NCBI RefSeq assembly: GCF_001677885.1
Contig: NZ_LOCQ01000042.1
Span: forward strand, 24,414-88,413
Reading direction: 5' to 3'
DNA length: 64,000 nucleotides
Source of the DNA: Janthinobacterium psychrotolerans
GTDB lineage: Bacteria > Pseudomonadota > Gammaproteobacteria > Burkholderiales > Burkholderiaceae_D
Position 1 is the first letter of the stretch. The number at the start of each line of letters is the position of its first letter. Positions 17,621-26,774 of this stretch are shown in pieces. Below the pieces are notes generated by a model that did not search any database, was not told the origin of the DNA, and saw only the letters and a list, made by a program, of their open reading frames with translations. Both the position numbers and the translations under genes were made by a program.

Positions 17621-18640
17621 TTAATTTGCATTCTCGGCTCGTTCTTTCTTCGCTGGCAGACCCAGCTTGTCACGTAAGCGTTGCAGTGTTGGCGTATCGG
17701 GCGCGCCCACTTCGATGTCCTGGCCTTGCTGCCCCTGTCCGGTCATGCCGAACATGGAGGCGATGCTGTCGGCCTGGCCACGCGTCAATATTAACAGCTC
17801 GATGCGCCGGTTGACGCCGGCGCTGGCATTTTTCGTGTCCAGCGGCGCGCGGTCGGCCATGCCGACCACTTGCAGCACGCTTTCCGGGTTCATGCTGCCT
17901 GCGAGCAATTGCGCGCGCGCCGACATGGCGCGGTTGGCCGACAAGGTCCAGTTCGAATAACCGTCAAAGCCGGTATAGACGTATTGCAGCGAATCGGTAT
18001 GGCCGACGATCAGCATCTGGTTTTCCATCTGCGCGAAGATCGGCCCCATTTCACGCAGCAATTTGCGGAAACGGTCGGTCGGCACGGCGCTGCCACGCAC
18101 AAACATGCCTTGCTTGTCCGTATCGTGCAACATCACGCGCAAGCCGTGCGGCGTGACCACCGATTGCAAGTTGCTTTTCAGGCCAGCCTCTTCGCTGAGC
18201 TTGTCGAGCGCGCGCGACAGCGCCAGCAGGTCTTCCGGCGTCTGGTAGCTCATCTTCGGCTTGGCCTCGGCGTCGGACTTGGCTTTGGCCTGCTCTGGCT
18301 TGCCCTCGTTCTCTTTCTTGCCTTCGGTGCGCGTGTCGCCCATGCCGTTGCGCGGCATCGGGAAGCGGTCGATCAGGCTGCCGCGCGGGCCGCCTTTCTG
18401 TTCCGGCATCACGCCTTGCCCCTCGCCCTGGCGGCTGCCCGCCAGCGCGTCCATCATGATTTCCTTCATCGCCTGCTGTTCGCGCGCGGCGATCAGCCAC
18501 AGCACCAGGAACAGCGACAGCAGCGCCAGGCAAAAGTCGGCGAACGCCACTTTCCAGGCGCCGCCGTGGCCATCGTCGTCATGCTTGCGTCCGGCGCGCT
18601 TGATGATGGCCTGGTCATGTTTCTCATGCGGCTTTAGCAC
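17621..18640 (-). CDS. motB: Flagellar motor stator protein MotB (LafU-like)
   Basis: A 339-residue MotB. GHGGAWKVAFADFCLALLSL followed by FLVLWL gives the single membrane helix with the proton-carrying Asp of the ADF motif. A Gly/Lys/Glu-rich linker follows, then the OmpA-like peptidoglycan-binding domain (MLIVGHTDSLQY, NWTLSANRAMSARAQLL, NRRIELLIL). The reading frame is open further upstream, but a GTG at 18640 with GGGGAGG 5 bases before it fits best and overlaps motA by 17 bases. The proton/Asp pair suggests proton drive, although ion type cannot be proven by eye. Confidence 0.88.
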   Translation of the reverse strand: MLKPHEKHDQAIIKRAGRKHDDDGHGGAWKVAFADFCLALLSLFLVLWLIAAREQQAMKEIMMDALAGSRQGEGQGVMPEQKGGPRGSLIDRFPMPRNGMGDTRTEGKKENEGKPEQAKAKSDAEAKPKMSYQTPEDLLALSRALDKLSEEAGLKSNLQSVVTPHGLRVMLHDTDKQGMFVRGSAVPTDRFRKLLREMGPIFAQMENQMLIVGHTDSLQYVYTGFDGYSNWTLSANRAMSARAQLLAGSMNPESVLQVVGMADRAPLDTKNASAGVNRRIELLILTRGQADSIASMFGMTGQGQQGQDIEVGAPDTPTLQRLRDKLGLPAKKERAENAN

Positions 18641-19538
18641 GGCGGCCTCCCCGGCCTTGGCCTTGCTCAGGTTCTTCGCCGCCGCTCTCCAACGCATTGA
18701 TCCAGCTTTCCAGCTGCGCAAAGCTCGGCTTGATATTGAGCTGCACCAGGCGTCGGCCCGAGTCGATCGCCAGCAGCGGCGGCTTGCCCGCCACGTGCGT
18801 CACCAGCACGACTTTCACGCATTCCATGGTCGAGCCTTCTTCACCGACCAGTTGCTTCATCATGTTGCACAGCGGATCGAGCACGCCGTAGCAGAAGAAA
18901 ATGCCGATAAAGGTGCCGACCATGGCCGCACCCACTTTCGACGAGATCTCGGCCGCATCGGCGCCGTCGGCCACCGAGTTCATGGCCATCACGATGCCGA
19001 GCACGGCGGCCAGAATGCCGAAGCCGGGCATCGCTTCGGCGATCTTGTGCAGCGACTTGGACGGCTGCAGCAATTCATCGTGGATCGCTTCGAGTTCCTG
19101 CTCCAGCACGCCTTCGAGTTCATGCGCGTTGATTTTACCCATCGCCATCAGGCGGAAGTTGTCGACAATAAAAGCCAGCAGTTTCGGCTCTTCCAGCACC
19201 AGCGGATAGCGCTGGAACAGCGGGCTTTCACGCGGTGCTTCGACGTGGGCGTCGAGCGCCTTGAGGCCGCCGGCCGCCGTTTGCAGCAGTTCGTACATCA
19301 GCAGCAGCAACTGGCGCTGGAATTCCGAGCCCTGCTTCTTGTGCGTGACGACCTTGCGCACCTGGTGCAGCATCTCGCCGAGCACATGCTTGGGGTTGCC
19401 CAGCACCAGGGCGCCGGCGGCGGCGCCGACAATGATGACCAACTCGACCGGATGCCAGATCGCCTGGACGGTGCCGCCCATCAGGGCGAAGCCTCCGAAT
19501 ACACATCCCAACACGATTAAGATACCGATAATTACCAT
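18624..19538 (-). CDS. motA: Flagellar motor stator protein MotA (LafT-like)
   Basis: A 304-residue, four-helix stator subunit with close resemblance to E. coli MotA: VLGCVFGGFALMGGTVQA and HPVELVIIVGAAAGALVLGN at the N-terminus, the cytoplasmic ENPRES-like APRESPLFQRYP, then AMPGFGILAAVLGIVMAMNS with the conserved Pro, and AMVGTFIGIFFCYGVLDPL. The C-terminal 15 residues are Gly/Glu/Arg-rich. It forms the ion channel with MotB and drives rotor FliG. It is coupled to motB by overlap and lies 51 bases after fliA. Confidence 0.92.
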   Translation of the reverse strand: MVIIGILIVLGCVFGGFALMGGTVQAIWHPVELVIIVGAAAGALVLGNPKHVLGEMLHQVRKVVTHKKQGSEFQRQLLLLMYELLQTAAGGLKALDAHVEAPRESPLFQRYPLVLEEPKLLAFIVDNFRLMAMGKINAHELEGVLEQELEAIHDELLQPSKSLHKIAEAMPGFGILAAVLGIVMAMNSVADGADAAEISSKVGAAMVGTFIGIFFCYGVLDPLCNMMKQLVGEEGSTMECVKVVLVTHVAGKPPLLAIDSGRRLVQLNIKPSFAQLESWINALESGGEEPEQGQGRGGRRAKAA

Positions 19539-19589
19539 GTCAACTGCCTTTCTGCTTGTACTGCATCAATTTATGGGTGGTGCCTGTTC

Positions 19590-20345
19590 TTACTTATCCT
19601 GCAGCATGGCTTTCATTTTCCCCAAGGCCATCTTGTTCAACTGGCAGACCCGCGCGTCGCTCAGGTCCAGCACGGCGGCGATTTCCTTGTAGCTCAGTTC
19701 GAACTCGTAATACATCTGCACCACGCGCTGCTCGCGTTCATCGAGCGTGCGCAGTGCCTGCTCCAGGCTGCGCCGCACCATCAATTGCTCTTCCGGGCTC
19801 GGCGCGCTGTCGGCCTGGCCCAGGCTTTCCTGCAAAATATCATCAAAACTGGCGATCAGCTCGGCGTTTTCCGCCAACTGATACTCCTGGTACGCCTCCG
19901 GCGTCAGCTTGAGCGCCGCCATGATTTCCGCTTCCTGCGGCTCGCGGCCCAGGCGCCGGGTCAGGGCGCGCACGCTGTCGCGCAGGCGGTGGCTTTCCTG
20001 GCGCACGGCGCGCGGGCGCCAGTCCTGGCGCCGCAGTTCATCGAGTATCGCGCCGCGGATGCGCAGGCTGGCATAGCTGCCGAAGGACTGGTCCGGCACG
20101 CCGTAGCGGCGCAGCGCTTCGAGCAGGCCCATCAGGCCGATCTGCTCCATGTCGTCGCGGTCGATGGCGCCCGACACCTGCGAATTGAGCTGGCGCACGA
20201 TGCGCTTGACCAGCGGCGCGTAGGCGACCAGATGGCGCTGCTCTTCCGCCACGCTGAGCACGGCCGCGGCAGCGCCAGCGGCGGCATATTCGCCGGCACC
20301 ATAGGCTTCCTGGTAATGCTCTGCATGAGCCACGGGATCTCCCAT
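19590..20345 (-). CDS. fliA: Flagellar sigma-28 factor FliA (LafS-like)
   Basis: A 251-residue sigma-70-family factor of the FliA type, directing late flagellar transcription. Region 2 is APLVKRIVRQLNSQ with RDDMEQIGLMGLLEALRRY and SFGSYASLRIRGAILDELRR; region 3 is VRALTRRLGREPQEAEI; region 4 is TLDEREQRVVQMYYEFELSY followed by KEIAAVLDLSDARVCQLNK, a clear helix-turn-helix. The ATG at 20345 is used; a TTG at 20354 is an alternative since the Shine-Dalgarno is poor for both. Held by the FlgM at 17314-17604. Confidence 0.93.
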   Translation of the reverse strand: MGDPVAHAEHYQEAYGAGEYAAAGAAAAVLSVAEEQRHLVAYAPLVKRIVRQLNSQVSGAIDRDDMEQIGLMGLLEALRRYGVPDQSFGSYASLRIRGAILDELRRQDWRPRAVRQESHRLRDSVRALTRRLGREPQEAEIMAALKLTPEAYQEYQLAENAELIASFDDILQESLGQADSAPSPEEQLMVRRSLEQALRTLDEREQRVVQMYYEFELSYKEIAAVLDLSDARVCQLNKMALGKMKAMLQDK

Positions 20346-20372
20346 CAGTCGCAATGGCCTGCTGGTGTCGGC

Positions 20373-20849
20373 TTATTCAATGATCAGCTTGCCTACCATG
20401 ACTTCGCTGAACGGCTTTTCCATCTGCTCGCGTTCATAGCTGAGATTGAACGCCTTGTTGATCTCCTGGGCGTATTGTTCCACCGTCATCGCTTGCGCCT
20501 TGTCCATCGAAAAGCCCGACAGGGTGCTGACGGCGATCGAGCGCATCAGCGGCAAATGTGCTTTCGCCGTTTTTTCGTTTTCTTCCGTGGTGGAGATCAC
20601 CAGGTCGGCCGACAGATAATGGGTATCGGTGTCGCCGGGGCCGTGGCGCAGCATCACGATGACCTTGTCGAGCGTGACGAACTTGCGCGCCTTCTTGCCC
20701 GTCGCCGGTGGCGGTGGCTGCTTGGCATCGGCCACTTCGGCGTGGCCGGCGACCGGCTTGGCCAGGTACCACATGGCGCCGCCCGCCGCACCGGCGGCCA
20801 GCAGGGCCACCAGCAAAAAGCCGCCGATCAGTTTTACTTTTGTATTCAT
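20373..20849 (-). CDS. fliL: Flagellar basal-body-associated protein FliL (LafF-like)
   Basis: A 158-residue FliL: one N-terminal membrane helix (about residues 7-29, GGFLLVALLAAGAAGGAMWYL), a Pro-rich linker and the periplasmic FliL domain (FVTLDKVIVMLRHGPG, HYLSADLVISTTEEN, HLPLMRSIAVSTLSGFSMD, INKAFNLSYEREQMEKPFSE). FliL rings surround the stator. The ATG overlaps the fliK stop by one base (TGATG). Confidence 0.88.
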   Translation of the reverse strand: MNTKVKLIGGFLLVALLAAGAAGGAMWYLAKPVAGHAEVADAKQPPPPATGKKARKFVTLDKVIVMLRHGPGDTDTHYLSADLVISTTEENEKTAKAHLPLMRSIAVSTLSGFSMDKAQAMTVEQYAQEINKAFNLSYEREQMEKPFSEVMVGKLIIE

Positions 20850-22777
20850 CAGTTGTATTCCCGCTCATGCATGGCGAAGGTGGTGCCATATGGCGCCCCG
20901 TACTGCGGGCCGCCAGGCGTGTCGTCAGACAGCGCGCGTCCCGGTTCGGCGTCGTCCTGCTGGCGTCCCGGTTGGCGCTGGCCACGGGCGTCGCCCTCGG
21001 CAAACGCCTGCGCGGCCGGACTGCGCGGCGTGGCGCTGATGGTGACGGCCACCTCGGTGTACTGGCGCTGCGCCAGGTCATTGCGCATGTTCTCGCCGAT
21101 GCCCTGCAACTGGCGCAACACTTCCGTATTCGAGGCCGAGACATTCACTTGCAGCATGCCGGCCGTGTGACGGATGGAAATGTCGATGCGTCCCAGCAGC
21201 GGCGGATCGAGGCGGATCACGGCGTGCTCGCTGTTGCGCCCGATCTGCGTCTGCAGGCGTTCGCCGAGCGCCTCGCGCAGCGGTTCCTGCCATTGCTGGG
21301 CTGTACCGTTGAGTTTGATGATATCGCCGCCCTGCGCCGGCAGGGCGCCGGCGGTGGCCGCCGCAGTCAGGCCCAGGTTGGCGGCGGGCGAGGGCGCCGG
21401 GTTGCCGGCGCCGACGTTGCGGTCTGCCTCCAGGCTGGCGGTGTTGACGGCCATCGGTGCGGCGGCCGGGGTGGCAGCCTTGGCCGGCATGGCTGGCGCG
21501 TCGGCCAGCCCGGCTTGCTGGCGAGCGGCTGGCCGCGTATCGGCGGCATCGCGCAGCGCCGCATGGGCGGCAGGAACGGCTGGCGCGGCGACGCCGACAG
21601 CCAGGCCTGACACGACGGCGGCGGCAGGCTCGGCCGCCGTTTCCCTCACCTCGGACGTGGCCGCCTTGGCGGGCGCGGTTGCCGGTGCAACTGCGGCTGC
21701 GACCACGGAAGGCATGGCCACCATCATGGGTGTGGCCGGTGCGCTGGAGGCTGCAACATTGACGGCGCCGCCGGTAACGCTGGCGACTGGCGCTGCCATG
21801 TCTGTCTGAACGGGCGGCTGCACCGCTGACCGCGCGGCCACGGCGCGTGGCGCTGGCGCCACGGTATCTGCCGCCGCGGCGGGCACAGGCATCGCCGCCG
21901 CCAGTGGTTCGCCCGGCCGAGGCGCCGGTACCAGCGCGCCCAGCTGCGCATTGAACTGCATGGTTGCCGGCCGCACGGCCAGTTGCAGCGGGGACGACGT
22001 TGCCGGCTCGTCAGGCACGCCTGGCATGGCGGCGCGCGGCGCAGCGGCCGGCACCGCCGCCGGCGTGGTAGCGGCCTGCAATGGTGCCGGCATCGTTGCC
22101 AGGGCGTCGGCGGCCGGCGCCGCAGTGGCGAGGGCCGCAGGGGCAGCGGCAGAAGCATGGGCAGAAGCAGCAGGGGCCGCGGCGCCCCGTATTGCCGCCA
22201 CAGGTGCCGCGGCAGGCGTGAACGTGGCGCCGGGCATCATCGTGGCCGGGCTGAACGGCGCGGCGGAAACCGGGGCCGCAGTTGCCGTCGTCGCAGGCAT
22301 CTCCTTGAGCGATGCTGTGCTGGCAGGTGCGACAACAGCCCCGGCTGGAACGCTTGCGGCGCGCGCCGCTGCCACCGTGTTGCCGGCGGCGCTGTTAGCC
22401 TGCGCGGTTGGCGCTGGCGCCGTCATGATTGCCGGCGCGGACAGCCATGGCGCGGCCATTGACGGCAATGGTGCTTGTGGCGCCGGCGCCGGCGCTTGCA
22501 GGCCATCGGCTGGTGGCTGCTCGGATTCTTCCGTCTTCAGCGGAGCATGGGCGTCCGGCTTGCCGTCCTGCACGGTATTGCCCATGGCGTCGGCAAACAG
22601 CGTCCGCACAGGGGCCGGCGTGATGCCGGGCAGAGCCGCAGGCACGGCGGCTGGCGCCGTATCCGTGGCGACCGCACCGCCGGCCAGGGGCGTGCCAGCG
22701 GCGGTCACGGCCGTCGTCGCACCGAACAGGTCGGCGGCGTTAAAAGGCGTGGCCTTGAAATTGAAGGTGATATTCAT
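20849..22777 (-). CDS. fliK: Flagellar hook-length control protein FliK (LafE-like)
   Basis: A 642-residue FliK. About the first 500 residues are extremely rich in Ala, Pro, Val and Met, with many short AAPAA/APA runs, fitting the flexible ruler part. The C-terminal Flg_hook domain follows: QQWQEPLREALGERLQTQIG, HAVIRLDPPLLGRIDISIRH, LQVNVSASNTEVLRQLQGIG, then YTEVAVTISATP. This is long for FliK (405 in E. coli). It is expected to measure the hook and switch FlhB specificity. The start at 22777 overlaps fliT by 4 bases; upstream in-frame codons belong to fliT shadows. Confidence 0.9.
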   Translation of the reverse strand: MNITFNFKATPFNAADLFGATTAVTAAGTPLAGGAVATDTAPAAVPAALPGITPAPVRTLFADAMGNTVQDGKPDAHAPLKTEESEQPPADGLQAPAPAPQAPLPSMAAPWLSAPAIMTAPAPTAQANSAAGNTVAAARAASVPAGAVVAPASTASLKEMPATTATAAPVSAAPFSPATMMPGATFTPAAAPVAAIRGAAAPAASAHASAAAPAALATAAPAADALATMPAPLQAATTPAAVPAAAPRAAMPGVPDEPATSSPLQLAVRPATMQFNAQLGALVPAPRPGEPLAAAMPVPAAAADTVAPAPRAVAARSAVQPPVQTDMAAPVASVTGGAVNVAASSAPATPMMVAMPSVVAAAVAPATAPAKAATSEVRETAAEPAAAVVSGLAVGVAAPAVPAAHAALRDAADTRPAARQQAGLADAPAMPAKAATPAAAPMAVNTASLEADRNVGAGNPAPSPAANLGLTAAATAGALPAQGGDIIKLNGTAQQWQEPLREALGERLQTQIGRNSEHAVIRLDPPLLGRIDISIRHTAGMLQVNVSASNTEVLRQLQGIGENMRNDLAQRQYTEVAVTISATPRSPAAQAFAEGDARGQRQPGRQQDDAEPGRALSDDTPGGPQYGAPYGTTFAMHEREYN

Positions 22778-23091
22778 GCTTGCTTTCCATCTTGATACAT
22801 GTCGCTTTCCAGCGCATAGGCAACCCAGCCCTCCTGTCTGGAGTGGATGTCGCCCAGTTGCTGGCCGAGCCTGTGCTTTTCGTCGGAACACAACTGAAAC
22901 GCGCGCGCATGCGCCGCACGCAGCGTGCGCAGCGTTGCCTGTTCGTTCGCGTCCAGGCCGCCTTGTACGGACAGCAACGCCAGCTGGCGTGCCAGCCGGC
23001 GGTCCAGCACGTCGAGCGCAGCCCAGTCCTGCTGGCCGGCTGCGTCCTGCAGCTCGCGCGCAAACTGCAGCAGCACGGCGCTGTTATCCAT
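22774..23091 (-). CDS. fliT: FliT-like export chaperone (LafD-like)
   Basis: A 105-residue, all-helical protein between fliS and fliK, in the place of lafD in lateral systems. The helix pattern (LLQFARELQDAAGQQDWAAL with DVLDRRLARQLALL, then LRTLRAAHARAFQLCSDEKH) fits a FliT-type chaperone, which caps FliD and modulates export. Sequence conservation in this family is low, so position carries much of the assignment. It overlaps fliS by 8 and fliK by 4 bases. Confidence 0.7.
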   Translation of the reverse strand: MDNSAVLLQFARELQDAAGQQDWAALDVLDRRLARQLALLSVQGGLDANEQATLRTLRAAHARAFQLCSDEKHRLGQQLGDIHSRQEGWVAYALESDMYQDGKQA

Positions 23092-23473
23092 GCTTGGCCT
23101 GGACGCCGAGCCAGCCCTGCTTGATGGTGTTCAGCAAGGTGGTCACTTCGTCGATCAGCGCCGGGTCCAGGTTGACACCGGCAAGATACAGGCGGCCGGT
23201 GCAATATTCATACAGGCGGCCCAGGTTGGCCACAACTTCGCCACCCTGTTCGAAATCGAGCGAGCTCGACAAACCGTTGATGATTTCCGTGCATTTGTTC
23301 AGGCTGATCGCCTTTTGTTCGTAACGCTTGCCGACGATATGTCCGCGCGCGCGCGCCAGTTCTTCCAGCAAGCCGTCGGTGAGCAGCAAGACCAGCTCGA
23401 CTGGCGTGGCGCGCGAGGTCTGCGCATCCAGGTTGACGGCATGGTAATCACTGTAGGCATCGTGGTTCATCAT
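23084..23473 (-). CDS. fliS: Flagellin export chaperone FliS (LafC-like)
   Basis: A 129-residue FliS. It has the family features YSDYHAVNLDAQTSRATPVE followed by LVLLLTDGLLEELARARGHI, then SLNKCTEIINGLSSSLDFEQ with GGEVVANLGRLYEYCTGRLY. It binds the flagellin C-terminus to prevent premature polymerisation, so its client should be the flagellin at 38687-39853. It lies 45 bases after fliD. Two adjacent ATGs (23473, 23470) are possible starts. Confidence 0.92.
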   Translation of the reverse strand: MMNHDAYSDYHAVNLDAQTSRATPVELVLLLTDGLLEELARARGHIVGKRYEQKAISLNKCTEIINGLSSSLDFEQGGEVVANLGRLYEYCTGRLYLAGVNLDPALIDEVTTLLNTIKQGWLGVQAKHG

Positions 23474-23518
23474 TTTCTTTCACTTTAAAATGCTGAGACT
23501 GGCAAGCGGCGCCAGCCT

Positions 23519-24931
23519 CTATTTGGACTTGTCGTTGCCAAACAGGGCGTCGAACATGCTGGTGGTTTGCGACATGCGCGCTTGCAGGTCCTGCAACTTC
23601 GTAAACTGTGCCTTGTAGCGGTTGTACATGGTGGTGTAGTCGGTTTCGAACTTGGCCTGGCGTTCGTCGAGCGTCTTTTGCAGCTTGGCGACCGACGTTT
23701 CGCGCTGCGCCAGCTGGCCATTGGTCGAGGTCCACATCTCGACGAATTTGTCGAGCTTGCCGGCGATGCCACTGGGCGCGCCGCCCGAATTGTTGCCGAT
23801 GGCTTTATCGAGGCCGGTAGGATTGGCTTTCACCGCCGCTTCGAGCTTGGTGGTATCCACCGCCAGCGTGCCGTTGCGCTGCGCCGTGATGCCGAACGTG
23901 GCCAGTGCGCCGGTGGCCGTTTCCCGCAGGGTGCGCACCAGCTGGTCGCGCAGCACGCGCACGCCGCTGTCGGTGGCAAAGGTGCCCGCTGCCTTGCCCG
24001 AAGCCGGATCACCCGGGTCGGTCAGGCCGTCGAGCACGGACTTGAGCTTGTTGTAGGCCGCGACAAAGCTTTGCGCGTTGGTCGCGGTGGCCGAGGAATC
24101 GAGCGCCACCGTCAGCGTGATCGGTGCGTCGCCGTTGGCCTGCGCCTTGGTAAAAGTCATTTTTACGCCATCGATATTGCTGAAGGTGTTCGACGACTGT
24201 TTGACCCTGTTGCTGGTATCGCTGGGGTCGGCCGGCTTGCCGCCGACCCACACGATGGCGTCCTCGGCATTGACCAGTTGCTTGGGCGTCGCCGCCAGGC
24301 TGGTCTTCAGGTCGCCATCGGCCATCGCACTGGTGTCGAACGACAGGGCGCCTTCTTCTCCACTGACGTTCGAGCTCAGCACCAGCTGGGCGATGCCGCC
24401 GATGGTGATGACCGATGCGGTGACGCGCGAATTGTTCTTCGGCTCGGCATTGATGGCGGCGGCGATTTCCTTGGCCGACAGGGTCGGGTCGGCGTCGGTA
24501 TTGGCCTTGCTCAGGTCCACCGTGAAGTCGCTGTTGTTGGCCAGCTTGATCTTCAGGTTGCCGTCGCCGCTGGCCGGTACCGCACTGCCACCGATGCCGC
24601 CCAGCGAAATCTGGTTGCTGGTAGCCACTTTTTCCACAAACAGCGTATACGTGCCGGAGGCAGCCGTTGCGCTGGCGGTGGCGCTGCCGACGGTGGTATT
24701 GCTGAAAGTGGCACCTTGCGCGGCGATGGTCTTGCTGCCGGTCAGCGCCAGCAGACTGGAGGTGAAGGTGGTCAGCGCCATCTTCATGCTCGTCAGGCCA
24801 GCCGCGGTGGCGGTTGCCGCCTTGGTCTGTTCGGTGATGCGCGCCTGCGTATTGGCCGTGTATTTGTCGGTCAGCGCCTGTGCCGATGCGGTCGGATCGT
24901 AAGTGTTTGAAGCGGTGGTGGTGAGGGCCAT
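23519..24931 (-). CDS. fliD: Flagellar filament cap FliD (LafB-like)
   Basis: A 470-residue FliD/HAP2. An N-terminal helical part (YDPTASAQALTDKYTANTQA) is followed by the FliD N domain (KMALTTFTSSLLALTGSKTI), a beta-rich centre, and the C domain (FVAAYNKLKSVLDGLTDPGD, RDQLVRTLRETATGALATFG, GTLAVDTTKLEAAVKANPTG, then LQARMSQTTSMFDALFG). AGGAG lies 7 bases before the ATG. It is the first gene of the long run fliD-fliS-fliT-fliK-fliL-fliA-motA-motB-flgM-flgN-hydrolase; its promoter should lie in 24932-25017 but no clear motif was found. Confidence 0.93.
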   Translation of the reverse strand: MALTTTASNTYDPTASAQALTDKYTANTQARITEQTKAATATAAGLTSMKMALTTFTSSLLALTGSKTIAAQGATFSNTTVGSATASATAASGTYTLFVEKVATSNQISLGGIGGSAVPASGDGNLKIKLANNSDFTVDLSKANTDADPTLSAKEIAAAINAEPKNNSRVTASVITIGGIAQLVLSSNVSGEEGALSFDTSAMADGDLKTSLAATPKQLVNAEDAIVWVGGKPADPSDTSNRVKQSSNTFSNIDGVKMTFTKAQANGDAPITLTVALDSSATATNAQSFVAAYNKLKSVLDGLTDPGDPASGKAAGTFATDSGVRVLRDQLVRTLRETATGALATFGITAQRNGTLAVDTTKLEAAVKANPTGLDKAIGNNSGGAPSGIAGKLDKFVEMWTSTNGQLAQRETSVAKLQKTLDERQAKFETDYTTMYNRYKAQFTKLQDLQARMSQTTSMFDALFGNDKSK

Positions 24932-25017
24932 GTCAGACTCCTAAAATTAGCATGCAGGATATACACAATGACAAGGCGACCAAATGTCGGCTTTTCTGAA
25001 ATTATTTCTGCAAAACA

Positions 25018-25455
25018 TCATTTTACCTGTCCACGGAACCAGAATTGCGTTGCCAGTTCATCCTGTCGCTTGGCATCCATTCGCTGTTGTTCAGTTGCAA
25101 CGATGCGCTGCTTCTGGGTCAGTACCTGGTCCAGCACTTCTCGCTTGGCCCAGGCCGTGTTCAGGGCGCGCTGCGATACCGCCATATTGGCTTCGTGCAG
25201 ATGCAGGTCGGTGCGATGCTGCTGCGCCAGTTCCATCACGGATTGCTTGAAATTGCCGCAATTGACCGACAGCGCCAGGTGCAGCGCGCCGCTGGGACCG
25301 CTGTCGGTATACAGGCTGGTCAGGCGTTCCAGGTTCTTCTGATAGCGGTCGCGCACGGCCGTCTGCGCCGCCATTTCGGTTTGCAGGCGCTCCACTTCGG
25401 TGCTGCGCAGGCCGACCAGGGTGGTCAGGTTGCGGATGGTATGCGAGTTGCTCAT
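25018..25455 (-). CDS. fliJ: Flagellar export protein FliJ
   Basis: A 145-residue, highly charged coiled-coil protein directly after fliI, in the fixed position of FliJ. It has the FliJ look: a long antiparallel coiled coil with TLVGLRSTEVERLQTEMAAQ, NCGNFKQSVMELAQQHRTDL and VLTQKQRIVATEQQRMDAKR, ending with EFF-like QFWFRG. FliJ couples the FliI ATPase to the FlhA gate. The ATG at 25455 is preferred to the TTG at 25458. It is the last gene of the fliEFGHIJ operon. Confidence 0.85.
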   Translation of the reverse strand: MSNSHTIRNLTTLVGLRSTEVERLQTEMAAQTAVRDRYQKNLERLTSLYTDSGPSGALHLALSVNCGNFKQSVMELAQQHRTDLHLHEANMAVSQRALNTAWAKREVLDQVLTQKQRIVATEQQRMDAKRQDELATQFWFRGQVK

Positions 25456-25463
25456 CAATGTGC

Positions 25464-26774
25464 CTAGGACATGATCTGTTCAAGTTGCGTAATGCAAGGC
25501 CCCATCGGCGCTTCTTCCTTGGTGCCCTGGCACAGGAAGGCCTCGATCTGCGGATGCAGCTGTACCGCGCGGTCGGTGATCGGGTCGGCGCCGGGCACAT
25601 AGGCGCCCAGCGGGATCAGGTCGCGCACGCGCGCGTGGCGCGCCATCGCCGCCTTCAGGCCGCGCGCCGCCTGCATGTGCGCCGGTTCGATCACCTGCGC
25701 CATGCAGCGGCTGATCGAGGCGGCCACGTCAATGGCGGGGTAGTGGCCCCGTTCGGCCAGTTCGCGCGTGAGCACGATATGGCCGTCGAGAATCGCGCGC
25801 GCCGTGTCGACCACCGGATCCTGCTGGTCATCGCCTTCAGCCAGCACGGTGTAGATGGCGCTCATGCTGCCATGTTCGTGTGCGCCGTTGCCGGCGCTTT
25901 CGACCAGTTGCGGCAGGTTCGAAAACACCGACGGCGGATAGCCGCGCGTGGCCGGCGGTTCGCCGAGCGCCAGCGCCACTTCGCGCAGCGCCATGGCGTA
26001 GCGCGTGAGCGAATCGACCAGCAGCAGCACGTGCTGGCCCTGGTCGCGGAAATGCGCGGCGATCGAGTGGCACAGTTCGGTCGCCATGATGCGCATCAGC
26101 GGCGATTCGTCGGCCGGCGCGATCACCAGCACAGCCTTTTTCAGGCCGTCGGCGCCGAGCGACTTTTCGACGAATTCGCGCACCTCGCGGCCGCGCTCGC
26201 CGATCAGGCCGACCACCACCACGTCGGCCACGGTCTGGCGTGTGATCAGGCCCAGCAACACGCTCTTGCCGACGCCGGAGCCGGCCATCAGGCCCACGCG
26301 CTGGCCCTTGCCCAGGGTCAGCATGCTGTTGATGGCCCGTACGCCGACATCGAGCGGTTCGACCACCGGCTGCTTTTTCAGCGGATTAATCTTCGGTGGC
26401 GACACATCGAGGACATGCTCGCCACCGAGGCGGCCGAGGTCGTCGATCGGTTCGCCCAGGCCATTGATCATGCGGCCCAGCCAGGATGGCCCGATCTGCA
26501 GGCTGGCCTTGTCGGGCAGCGGCAGCACGCGCGCGCCTGTGGTCAGCCCTGCGGCCTTCTTGAACGGCATCAGATACGAGATTTTTTCGCGAAAACCGAC
26601 CACTTGCGCGTCCAGCCATTCGCCGCTGACAGTTTCGATCTGGCAACGCTGCCCGGTGTGCAGCTTGCAGCCGGCGCTTTCCAGCAGCAGGCCGGAAGCG
26701 CCCACCAGGCGGCCGGTGGGGGTAGCCACCGGAATGTCGCCGATCTCGAAACTGCGCAGCGTGTCGGCGATCAT
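25464..26774 (-). CDS. fliI: Flagellum-specific export ATPase FliI
   Basis: A 436-residue F1-like ATPase. Walker A is GLMAGSGVGKSVLLG (about residue 165-180), Walker B HVLLLVDSLTRYA, with VVVGLIGERGREVREFVE and the FliI-specific SIYTVLAEGDDQQDPVVDTA and ARAILDGHIVLTRELAERGHYPAI pattern read in parts. It energises export and substrate unloading with FliH and FliJ. It overlaps fliH by 4 bases. Length is normal for the family. Confidence 0.96.
   Translation of the reverse strand: MIADTLRSFEIGDIPVATPTGRLVGASGLLLESAGCKLHTGQRCQIETVSGEWLDAQVVGFREKISYLMPFKKAAGLTTGARVLPLPDKASLQIGPSWLGRMINGLGEPIDDLGRLGGEHVLDVSPPKINPLKKQPVVEPLDVGVRAINSMLTLGKGQRVGLMAGSGVGKSVLLGLITRQTVADVVVVGLIGERGREVREFVEKSLGADGLKKAVLVIAPADESPLMRIMATELCHSIAAHFRDQGQHVLLLVDSLTRYAMALREVALALGEPPATRGYPPSVFSNLPQLVESAGNGAHEHGSMSAIYTVLAEGDDQQDPVVDTARAILDGHIVLTRELAERGHYPAIDVAASISRCMAQVIEPAHMQAARGLKAAMARHARVRDLIPLGAYVPGADPITDRAVQLHPQIEAFLCQGTKEEAPMGPCITQLEQIMS

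Noticed and set aside
21951..23324. 457-codon plus-strand frame opposite fliK and fliT
   Set aside because: Gly/Ala/Val low-complexity mirror of the Ala-rich fliK; no start signal and no family features.
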